This document shows positions 1 through 5,796 of a stretch of DNA of 5,796 nucleotides, piece after piece. Each line of letters begins with the position of its first letter. Position 1 is the first letter of the stretch. Under the pieces are notes generated by a model that was given only the letters and a program-made list of their open reading frames with translations, ran no database searches and was not told the DNA's origin. The stretch is taken from NCBI GenBank assembly GCA_013203545.1, contig JABMQA010000074.1, positions 1 to 5,796 on the forward strand. The letters are read 5' to 3'. A program made the position numbers and the translations under genes. The stretch is from Bacteroidota bacterium. GTDB lineage: Bacteria > Bacteroidota > Bacteroidia > Bacteroidales > 4484-276.

Positions 1-1048
1 AATCCTTCATTAAACCATAACCACCATGAATCTGAACGGCTTCATCGGCTACTTCCCGAGCCACTTCGGAGCAGTACAATTTGGTCATGGCTGCCTCTTT
101 TCCAAACGGCTTTTTATGGTCTTTAAGCCAGCAGGTGCGATAAAGGAACCACCGGGCATGTTCGATCTTCAGAGCCATATCAGCCAGTTTAAACGCATTG
201 ACCTGAAATTTTGAAATGGGTTTCCCAAATTGCTTTCTCTCCTGCGAATATTGCATCGCCAGTTCAAAAGCTCCCTGTGCAGCGCCTAATCCCATGGCAG
301 CAATCGAAAGTCTCCCGTTATCGAGGGTCGAGAGCATGATTTTTGAACCTTTCCCAATTTCCCCAAGCAGGTTTTCCTTTGGGACACGGCAATCGTCAAA
401 ATACAACTCCGCTGTATCTGAAGCACGCCACATCATTTTACCATGCATGGCTACCCGTTTAAACCCTGGAGTATCCTTGTCAACAATGATGGTGGTGAAT
501 TCTTTTTTACCGTCCTCAAAAGTTTTGGTAACTGCCTGTACCGAAGATCCGATTGAAATTTCGGACGACCCGTTGGTAATGAAAATTTTCGAACCATTGA
601 TCACCCAATCATCCCCATCAGGGACTGCGGTTGTCTTCGTTCCCCTGGAATCGGAACCGGCATTGGGCTCAGTCAGTCCAAAACCCCAGAGCGCTTCGCC
701 GGTACAAAGCTGAGGAAGGTATTTCATTTTTTGTTCCTCGGTACCATAATGATACAGTGGTCCGATTCCAAGTGAGTTGTGTGCAGCAAGTGTCGCAGCC
801 TGACTTCCATCAACACGGGCGAGTTCCTCAACAGCAATGATGTAGGACAATGTATCCAGATCCTGACCTCCGTATTTCTCGGGCAGGTACATTCCAAACA
901 AGCCCAGTTCCCCCATTTTATTTGTGAGTTCAATCGAAAATTCGGCTCTTTCATCCAGATCTTTGGCAACAGGCCTGATTTCGCGCTCGGCAAAATCGCG
1001 TACTGTCTCGCGGATCATGTTGTGTTCTTCGGTAAGTTCAAAATTCAT
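1..1048 (-). CDS. Acyl-CoA dehydrogenase, short/branched-chain type (C-terminus cut by window edge)
   Basis: FAD-dependent flavoenzyme that introduces the alpha,beta double bond into acyl-CoA thioesters in the cytoplasm and passes electrons to electron-transfer flavoprotein. I translated the reverse strand from the ATG at 1048: 349 codons are open to the left edge, so the last ~30-40 residues are missing. Visible hallmarks are the N-terminal helical domain starting MNFELTEEHNMIRETVRDF, the FAD/substrate motif FGLTEPNAGSDSRGTKTT (123-140), the middle-domain WRASDTAEL (207-215), RVPKENLLGE (221-230), the C-terminal-domain ERKQFGKPI (270-278) and QIHGGYG (339-345). The catalytic glutamate of the short/medium-chain type (in the YEGTSEI region) should lie about 15-20 residues past the edge and cannot be checked. 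At the alternative position used by isovaleryl-CoA dehydrogenase there is Gly245 (LDNGR), which argues against that enzyme. No Shine-Dalgarno is visible; the leader is A-rich. It lies 104 bases downstream of the carboxylase gene on the same strand. Family certain, substrate not. Confidence 0.95.
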   Translation of the reverse strand, partial: MNFELTEEHNMIRETVRDFAEREIRPVAKDLDERAEFSIELTNKMGELGLFGMYLPEKYGGQDLDTLSYIIAVEELARVDGSQAATLAAHNSLGIGPLYHYGTEEQKMKYLPQLCTGEALWGFGLTEPNAGSDSRGTKTTAVPDGDDWVINGSKIFITNGSSEISIGSSVQAVTKTFEDGKKEFTTIIVDKDTPGFKRVAMHGKMMWRASDTAELYFDDCRVPKENLLGEIGKGSKIMLSTLDNGRLSIAAMGLGAAQGAFELAMQYSQERKQFGKPISKFQVNAFKLADMALKIEHARWFLYRTCWLKDHKKPFGKEAAMTKLYCSEVAREVADEAVQIHGGYGLMKD

Positions 1049-1105
1049 ATGTTTAATGTTTTATTTTTGGTTTGAAAATTAGATTTTCAGATTAATTATT
1101 GAATT

Positions 1106-1134
1106 GCCACAGATTACACTGATTTGCACAGAAT
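1106..1134. repeat. Short intergenic tandem-like repeat (CACAGATTA type)
   Basis: Three imperfect units of 9-10 bases follow one another on the plus strand: CACAGATTA, CACTGATTTG, CACAGAAT, preceded by GC. The stretch is non-coding and lies between the carboxylase stop codon and the dehydrogenase start. Similar CACAGATTACACAGATT-type intergenic repeats are, from memory, widespread in Bacteroidota and some other genomes. I cannot confirm copy number here. Function unknown; it falls just past the T-run of the putative terminator on the transcribed strand. Confidence 0.5.
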
Positions 1135-1168
1135 AAAAAAGGAAAGGAGTTTCTAACTTTCCAACTCC
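1135..1168 (-). terminator. Possible intrinsic terminator at the carboxylase stop codon
   Basis: Read on the minus strand, GGAAAG (1162-1157) can pair with CTTTCC (1146-1141) across a 10-base loop, directly followed by six T residues (1140-1135). This is the layout of a Rho-independent terminator, though the stem is only 6 bp. The carboxylase TAG stop (1155-1153) lies in the loop. A second 6-bp pairing, GGAGTT (1168-1163) with AACTCC (1151-1146), interleaves with the first, so the two hairpins are alternatives or would form a pseudoknot. If functional, it would end or attenuate transcription between carboxylase and dehydrogenase. Confidence 0.45.
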
Positions 1169-3168
1169 TCCCTCAAAACAATCAATGGTTTGCTTCCATC
1201 AACCATATCCCCCGGCTTTACATTTACTTTTTCGATAATTCCATGCCTCAAAGCCAGAATATTATTTTCCATTTTCATGGCTTCCACAACCAGCAAAATA
1301 TCATCTTTTTGCACCTCCTGGCCTTCAGTAGTATTCACCTTCACCACCTTGCCAGGCATGGGTGTAAAGATCAGGTTGCCCTCACCTCCGTTTGGACTGT
1401 CGATACCGGTATAAAAATCCTCCTTTATCAGCAGATCGTCGCGGTGGATGTTGAAAATATGGCCATTGCAACTCACATAGGCATTCCCATAATTATCATG
1501 AGAAATAAAGGCATTAAAAATCCCCTCCTTTGCCTTAACGGTAATTTTGTTTTCGCTAAGATGAGGGATCTCCACCAGGTACCTGCTTTCGCCTATGATC
1601 ACATCGGACAATCCGGACTTTTCGGGATAAACAACAATTTCGAAGGGTTCATCATCCATGGTTAGTTTAAACTCAAGTATATCGCGCCAATAGCCAATTT
1701 TCTGCCAGATATTTGAATCACCCTTCTTACTGTTGTGCTTCAGGAAGTAGAGAATATATGACGCCAGCGGGCCATCCAAAACGATCCGGCCACGCTTTTG
1801 CTTCGATGCAGAAACAAGTTCTTCCAGGTGATCATCACAAAATTTGGTTGAAATGGTGTTATCCACAAAATTCTTTTCCTGAAGCAATTCGATCAAAAAC
1901 CGGATATTTGATTTTATGCCATGAATGATATAATCCTTCAGGACCCCGATCATTTTTAGCCTTGCATGTTCACGGGTATCCTCCCATACAATCACTTTCG
2001 AGATCATGGGATCGTAAAAACTGTGGATGGTACCGGCCTTATCAGTGCAGGCATCTATCCGCACCCGCTGGCTTTCAGGTTCGCGGTAAAGGATCATCGT
2101 TCCCGGAGAAGGTAAAAAATTATTGGCAGGGTCTTCGGCATACACCCTGCATTCGATGGCATGGCCATTTTGCCTGACATCCTCCTGTTTAAAGCTGAGC
2201 GGATTACCGGCAGCTACCCTGATCTGTTCCTGAACCAGGTCGATACCGGTAACCATTTCGGTGGTTGGGTGCTCCACCTGGATGCGGGTATTCATCTCCA
2301 AAAAATAATAATTCAAATCCTTATCCACCAGGAACTCGATGGTACCTGCATTGCCGTAACCAATCTCCTTTGCAATTCTAACTGCAGCGTTGCCCATGTT
2401 GTGACGTATTTCATCATTCAGGGTTGGTGACGGGGATTCTTCTATAATTTTCTGGTAACGCCGCTGGATGGAACATTCACGCTCAAAGAGATGAACTACA
2501 TTCCCATGCTTATCACCCATCACCTGGATTTCGATATGGCGGGGTTCCACAACAAATTTTTCGACATAAACGGTTCCATCTCCGAAATAGGATTTTGCTT
2601 CGCGCGAGGTGGTTTCGATAATACCTGGTAAATCGGCAAGATCATGGACGATACGCATGCCTTTGCCCCCTCCGCCGGAAGCGGCTTTTACAAGGATGGG
2701 AAGTGGTATTTTGGAAGCATTCCTGATGAGGGTATCCACATCACCGGTAACGCCCTGCGTTGTGGGCACCCCAATGTCCTGCACAAATTTCCTTGATTCG
2801 ATCTTGTTGCCCATCAGTTTGATGGAGCGGGTATCCGGGCCGATAAAAACGATGCCGGCTTTCTCACAGGCTTCGATCAGGGCAGGACTTTCCGATAAAA
2901 ATCCGTAACCCGGATGAATGGCATCAGAACCGGTTTCGACAGCGATCTGAATGATTTGGTCAACATTCAGGTAGGTGTCGCTCAGTTCCCGTTCGCCAAG
3001 GCAATAGGCTTCGTCGGCAAACGAAACATGCCAGGAATCCTTATCCACTTCGGCATAAACAGCCACCGTACTGATGCACAGTTCCCTTGCTGCGCGCATC
3101 ACCCTGATGGCAATTTCACCGCGGTTGGCCACCAAAATCTTATCAAATAGTTTTATTCTTTCTTTCAT
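1153..3168 (-). CDS. Acyl-CoA carboxylase alpha chain: biotin carboxylase plus biotin carrier domain
   Basis: Biotin-dependent carboxylase subunit of 671 residues. It carboxylates its own biotin using ATP and bicarbonate, then presents it to a separate carboxyltransferase beta subunit. Domains in order: N-terminal biotin-carboxylase fold with ILVANRGEIAIRV (11-23) and HPGYGFLSE (85-93); ATP-grasp with glycine loop SGGGGKGM (164-171); Lys240 in QRRYQK; EMNTRIQVEHP (291-301) with Arg295 and Glu299; and Arg341 in ECRVYAED. These match the known E. coli AccC active-site residues. Residues about 495-590 are a linker likely to be the BT domain that docks the beta chain. The C-terminal biotinyl domain has PMPGKV (603-608) and EAMKMEN with biotinylated Lys632. 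Length fits methylcrotonyl-, propionyl- or geranyl-CoA carboxylase alpha chains (about 650-700). EAMKMENNI does not decide between them, so no symbol is given. All active-site residues seen are intact. The ATG at 3168 places the fold where relatives begin. No beta subunit is visible; an acyl-CoA dehydrogenase follows downstream. Confidence 0.95.
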   Translation of the reverse strand: MKERIKLFDKILVANRGEIAIRVMRAARELCISTVAVYAEVDKDSWHVSFADEAYCLGERELSDTYLNVDQIIQIAVETGSDAIHPGYGFLSESPALIEACEKAGIVFIGPDTRSIKLMGNKIESRKFVQDIGVPTTQGVTGDVDTLIRNASKIPLPILVKAASGGGGKGMRIVHDLADLPGIIETTSREAKSYFGDGTVYVEKFVVEPRHIEIQVMGDKHGNVVHLFERECSIQRRYQKIIEESPSPTLNDEIRHNMGNAAVRIAKEIGYGNAGTIEFLVDKDLNYYFLEMNTRIQVEHPTTEMVTGIDLVQEQIRVAAGNPLSFKQEDVRQNGHAIECRVYAEDPANNFLPSPGTMILYREPESQRVRIDACTDKAGTIHSFYDPMISKVIVWEDTREHARLKMIGVLKDYIIHGIKSNIRFLIELLQEKNFVDNTISTKFCDDHLEELVSASKQKRGRIVLDGPLASYILYFLKHNSKKGDSNIWQKIGYWRDILEFKLTMDDEPFEIVVYPEKSGLSDVIIGESRYLVEIPHLSENKITVKAKEGIFNAFISHDNYGNAYVSCNGHIFNIHRDDLLIKEDFYTGIDSPNGGEGNLIFTPMPGKVVKVNTTEGQEVQKDDILLVVEAMKMENNILALRHGIIEKVNVKPGDMVDGSKPLIVLREELES

Positions 3169-3340
3169 GTATGTGTGTTGTGTTCGCTGAATTCGAATGT
3201 ATTATATTGATAGTTTTATCCTTTTCTTCCCAACCGTTTCGCATAGAAGACATTGGGCATTTCGAGGCACCTCACTATCTAACCACTGATATGTTTGTTT
3301 AAAGTTCATATTTCATTTTAAAAACGTACTTTCCAATAAC
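3169..3340. other. Intergenic gap at the composition boundary
   Basis: These 172 bases lie between the stop of the radical SAM gene and the start of the carboxylase gene. They should hold the carboxylase promoter and the 3' end of the radical SAM transcript. An AT-rich stretch containing TATAAT on the minus strand (3206-3201) and an 8-base palindrome ATTCGAAT (3191-3198) are present, but no properly spaced promoter pair and no GC-rich hairpin with a T-run was found. The part at about 3216-3280 is richer in GC than the radical SAM gene beside it, so the composition change appears to fall within or near this gap. Confidence 0.5.
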
Positions 3341-5392
3341 TTATACACTTTGTGCTTTCATGCTTTCTTCTTCCGGTATGTTATTCAGAGTTGGCAAGAC
3401 ATATTCTTTTGCAATTTTTGGTTGTGTGTTGGCTTGTGTGAAATGCAAATGTGCATTGCTTTTGCGATGGGTTTTTAATAAATCATACTTTTGTTTTTCT
3501 TTATAATATATTGATTTCGGATTTTTAATATCCTCTCTACTTACTAAGTAATGCTTTTGAATAAACTCTGCTATTGAAGTATTTAGCTTCGATTTATTAA
3601 ATCCTTTAAATTCATTGTTTTTAATAATTTCAATTATTATTGACTTATCATTACTACCAAAACTATTAAACTCTGACCACCAATTTGCGGTGTAACCAAA
3701 ATCCTCAAAAAAGAATCGATAAAGTATATAGGGCTCTGGCATTAATAGTATTTTTTCGAACTCTGCTAAATCATTTCCAAATGCTTTATAAAAAAAACTT
3801 TTACCTCTGCCTATTTTACCTTTAGTCGAGTTTAAAATTGTTTGAATCGCTCTAATATATTTTCTATTCCAATGGATGCCTAGAAATTCTCTATTTAAGT
3901 GCTTTTCTCCATTGATTGGATGAAATTTCATAGGGAAAGAATATATATTAATTTCTAATTCTTCTGAAAGAAGCACATTTATTTCAAGGCGTTGATATAG
4001 TTCTTCTGGCTTATCTTTTTCGTTGTACAATAAATAATTCGACAAATTTCTTATATCATATTTTGCAGCTAACTTAATAGCTTTTGTGTAAATTTCTTCG
4101 TAACCCATACTGTCAAATGCAATTCTAAGCGGTTTTATTGGTATTTCACTTAACAGCTGCATTTTTTCTTCTGTTAAAAGTCTAGCATCAAGTCCTTGAT
4201 TAAAATCAACATATCTCAATTTTGGAACCTTATTTCTAAATTTTTCGAACGTGTCTTTTATTTCAGGATATGCTTTTAAAATATTTCCTTTTGTTACGGT
4301 ATTAAAAGTAAGTAATTCATATCCTTCGAGTATGTCATAACACTCTTGTTGCCTTACCCCATTCAATTTGTTCAATAAGTATTGTAGTTGTTCATATGAT
4401 TTTTTTACAAATGCCTTATCATTAATTCCCCTGATAAGATTTGAGACAGCAATATCAAGATGATTAGGTTCAACAAATTGAGCTCCGTTAATAAAACCAC
4501 TTTCTTTAATTTCTTCAATAATCTGTGGAAATTTTTTTGATGCCAAAACATTGTTATCTAATAACAATAGATTTCTTTGGTCACCATATTCGGCTTTTGT
4601 TTTTTCAATTTTTTCTTTAAGAGAGATATATTGATTAAACTTTGGCTCTATTATCCATACAGCACAAAATGGGCATTTTCGAATACAGCCTCTGGTCATG
4701 TATCCATAATATGCATTACTTTCAGGGTAGCTATAATCAATTTCATCTAAAATTGAATAATCAAGAGGTAGTTCGTCAATAATTATTTCATTATTATCAA
4801 AAATTCCTGCTTCATCTAATAATCCTTTGTGAGGTTCAATCCCTGTTTCTTTTTTGACGTCATCCGCTAAAACAGTCGCTAAAACGCCACCTATTTTTAA
4901 TTCACTTACATCTTTTACAAGACTTTTAGCATCTTGAATAGCCTTGATAGTAGTTTTCCAATAAAAAGTAAACAAAGTAGTTATGTAAATTCTATCCCAT
5001 TTAGGTTCGTCAATATATTTATTTTTTTTGTAATAATCTGAATAGTAGTTTAACCAAAGTTCGAATAAAGAAAATTGATTAATGCTATTTGGAAACTCAT
5101 CCATGATAATTTCAAATATTTCCTTTAAGTAATTAGACTGCTTTGTCTTTATATAGGTTTCAACAATTTTGAATTTTATATTCCAATTTATTTTACTGCA
5201 TATTAAATTGAGTTTCACAATACAATCAGAAGTTATCTGATTAAGAATGAATTTTTTTACATCTCCTTTATAAAATGTCACATCATCACCTAACATTCTG
5301 TGATAGGTGGCTATTTTCATTAAACCAATTGGAGGGTATTTGTTTTTATATCCTGGTTCTATTAGTAATATGTTTAGCTTAGTTTTTGTCAT
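3341..5392 (-). CDS. Radical SAM protein with cobalamin-binding-like N-terminal fold, function unknown
   Basis: Predicted 4Fe-4S radical SAM enzyme of 683 residues; substrate unknown. The cluster motif is GCIRKCPFC, with Cys236, Cys240 and Cys243 (codons at 4687-4664). The N-terminal part resembles B12-binding-type Rossmann modules of radical SAM proteins: LNILLIEPGYKNKYPPIGL (6-24), then WDRIYITTLFTFYWKTTIKAI (132-152) and IGGVLATVLADDV (167-179). The cobalamin-ligand motif DxHxxG is absent, so cobalamin binding is not supported. The rest of the barrel follows: LLLLDNNVLASKKFP (275-289), RYVDFNQGLDARLLTEEK (393-410), LRIAFDSMGYE (422-432), NLSNYLLYN (449-457), and then a C-terminal region with YSFPMKFHP (484-492) and GRGKSFFYKAFG (528-539). 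From memory these motifs belong to a known but uncharacterised radical SAM family. Residues about 45-130 and 303-390 look like insertions, and about 640-683 like an extra tail. The frame is intact. It overlaps the upstream gene by 14 bases. Very low GC. Confidence 0.85.
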   Translation of the reverse strand: MTKTKLNILLIEPGYKNKYPPIGLMKIATYHRMLGDDVTFYKGDVKKFILNQITSDCIVKLNLICSKINWNIKFKIVETYIKTKQSNYLKEIFEIIMDEFPNSINQFSLFELWLNYYSDYYKKNKYIDEPKWDRIYITTLFTFYWKTTIKAIQDAKSLVKDVSELKIGGVLATVLADDVKKETGIEPHKGLLDEAGIFDNNEIIIDELPLDYSILDEIDYSYPESNAYYGYMTRGCIRKCPFCAVWIIEPKFNQYISLKEKIEKTKAEYGDQRNLLLLDNNVLASKKFPQIIEEIKESGFINGAQFVEPNHLDIAVSNLIRGINDKAFVKKSYEQLQYLLNKLNGVRQQECYDILEGYELLTFNTVTKGNILKAYPEIKDTFEKFRNKVPKLRYVDFNQGLDARLLTEEKMQLLSEIPIKPLRIAFDSMGYEEIYTKAIKLAAKYDIRNLSNYLLYNEKDKPEELYQRLEINVLLSEELEINIYSFPMKFHPINGEKHLNREFLGIHWNRKYIRAIQTILNSTKGKIGRGKSFFYKAFGNDLAEFEKILLMPEPYILYRFFFEDFGYTANWWSEFNSFGSNDKSIIIEIIKNNEFKGFNKSKLNTSIAEFIQKHYLVSREDIKNPKSIYYKEKQKYDLLKTHRKSNAHLHFTQANTQPKIAKEYVLPTLNNIPEEESMKAQSV

Positions 5393-5796
5393 TCTGTTTT
5401 TTCCAAACTGTCTTAAATGTTTTTGAATTAGAAAACAATTGAACTGAGTTAATATTTTTAATTACAGCTCGTTCTATATCATCTTCTTCAATTAATTCAA
5501 ATTTTCCATCTTGTGGTGTAATTAATTTTTCATCACACAACTCACCTATACTTTGCAACCAAGTAGTCCTCCCAACTCCAGGTCTTTCCTTTGCGCCAAA
5601 AATTGTGAAATGGAGTAAATGGATATTTTTTAATCCTTGATATAATATTGTAGGTAGAAAATGTGGTACAAAATTATTTTCACGAAAATAATTCTGAAGT
5701 GCATCAATAACAAAGAGTCTCAAAATTCGTGCACTCTTTTTTATTCCTCGTTTACTATTATACTTATTAATTAGTTCTTTATGCTCTTTTGTATCT
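5379..5796 (-). CDS. Hypothetical protein, C-terminal part (5' end beyond window edge)
   Basis: Not recognised. The frame is open from the stop at 5379 to the right edge, giving 138 residues of what is probably a longer protein. A TTG at 5723 would give a 114-residue product, but the 24 codons before it are also stop-free, rich in Lys/Glu/Arg, and contain no ATG, so a longer gene entering from the right is preferred. The visible sequence has a basic stretch (KYNSKRGIKKSAR), a mixed helical region, then FTIFGAKERPGVGRTTW followed by a helix (LQSIGELCDEKLI) and a short strand-turn-strand (TPQDGKFELIEEDD). That order could be a winged-helix fold, which is inference from pattern only. No Walker motif, transmembrane segment or cysteine cluster is seen. 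Its stop overlaps the radical SAM start by 14 bases (AATGACAAAAACTAA holds both ATG and TAA), so the two are probably co-translated and may act together. Confidence 0.75.
   Translation of the reverse strand, partial: DTKEHKELINKYNSKRGIKKSARILRLFVIDALQNYFRENNFVPHFLPTILYQGLKNIHLLHFTIFGAKERPGVGRTTWLQSIGELCDEKLITPQDGKFELIEEDDIERAVIKNINSVQLFSNSKTFKTVWKKQNDKN

Noticed and set aside
1074..1088. Palindrome GAAAAT-TAG-ATTTTC, overlapping a -7-like element TAATTTTC (1081-1074, minus strand) before the dehydrogenase start.
   Set aside because: The 6-bp stem is almost all A/T with a 3-base loop and no T-run after it, so it is not a terminator. The promoter reading lacks a -33 TTTG element.
26..3150. Many plus-strand open frames of 60-165 codons across the left part.
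   Set aside because: They lie opposite the dehydrogenase and carboxylase genes, which explain the sequence fully with conserved motifs. The plus-strand translations show no family features.
3194..3240. Possible carboxylase promoter on the minus strand: TATAAT (3206-3201) with TTGGGA upstream, or a Bacteroidota-like -7 element TACATTCG (3201-3194).
   Set aside because: The TTGGGA-TATAAT spacing is about 21 bases instead of about 17. The -7 candidate has one mismatch and no TTTG element at the right distance. AT-rich DNA gives such matches by chance.
3216..3278. Short open stretch on the minus strand reading IVRCLEMPNVFYAKRLGRKG before a TAA, which looks like the tail of a truncated gene at the island junction.
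   Set aside because: It is only 20 codons between two in-frame stops and matches no family I recognise. It cannot be told from chance.
3311..3340. Terminator after the radical SAM gene (GTACG followed by TTTTT on the minus strand).
   Set aside because: No stem of useful length or GC content precedes the T-run.
3277..3480. Integron attC-like site at the end of the radical SAM gene (GTTAGAT on the minus strand fits GTTRRRY).
   Set aside because: No matching RYYYAAC partner was found at a plausible distance on the same strand, and no integrase is visible.
4664..4687. Viperin-like antiviral radical SAM enzyme, suggested by the CxxxCxxC motif on a putative island.
   Set aside because: The protein is far longer than viperins, has a B12-binding-like N-terminal module, and its other motifs belong to a different radical SAM family.
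5379..5723. A complete 114-residue gene starting at TTG 5723.
   Set aside because: The frame stays open to the window edge with coding-like residues, no start codon is preferable within the window, and no ribosome binding site marks the TTG. A longer, truncated gene is more likely.

Overview
The window reads almost entirely on the minus strand. It falls into two parts with clearly different base composition. The likely host is a member of the Bacteroidota. This rests on start codons with A/T-rich leaders and little Shine-Dalgarno sequence, on the moderate-GC metabolic genes, and on a short intergenic CACAGATTA-type repeat of a kind I associate with these genomes. The assignment is inference, and no genus can be named.

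The left part, about 1-3168, is ordinary acyl-CoA metabolism. In transcription order it holds a complete 671-residue acyl-CoA carboxylase alpha chain (biotin carboxylase plus biotin carrier domain, 3168 down to 1153), a 104-base gap, then an acyl-CoA dehydrogenase that starts at 1048 and runs off the left edge. The gap holds a terminator-like hairpin overlapping the carboxylase stop codon and a small tandem-like repeat. Together the two genes suggest branched-chain amino-acid or short-chain acyl-CoA breakdown. The dehydrogenase lacks the glutamate typical of isovaleryl-CoA dehydrogenases, so a leucine pathway is not the default reading. The carboxyltransferase partner is not in the window.

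The right part, about 3341-5796, is far more AT-rich: hand counts of two 60-base lines give 23-25% GC, against 58% for one line of the carboxylase gene. It holds two overlapping genes. The first enters from the right edge and is the C-terminal part of an unrecognised protein ending in a possible winged-helix segment. The second is a complete 683-residue radical SAM protein with a CxxxCxxC cluster motif and a cobalamin-binding-like N-terminal fold. The 14-base overlap points to one transcript and coupled translation. The composition shift suggests an acquired accessory segment inserted just upstream of the carboxylase operon. Its function is unknown, and this pair is the most likely place for something undescribed.

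The 172-base gap between the two parts (3169-3340) must supply the carboxylase promoter, but no convincing promoter or terminator could be picked out. No RNA genes, CRISPR array, transposase or integrase were seen.
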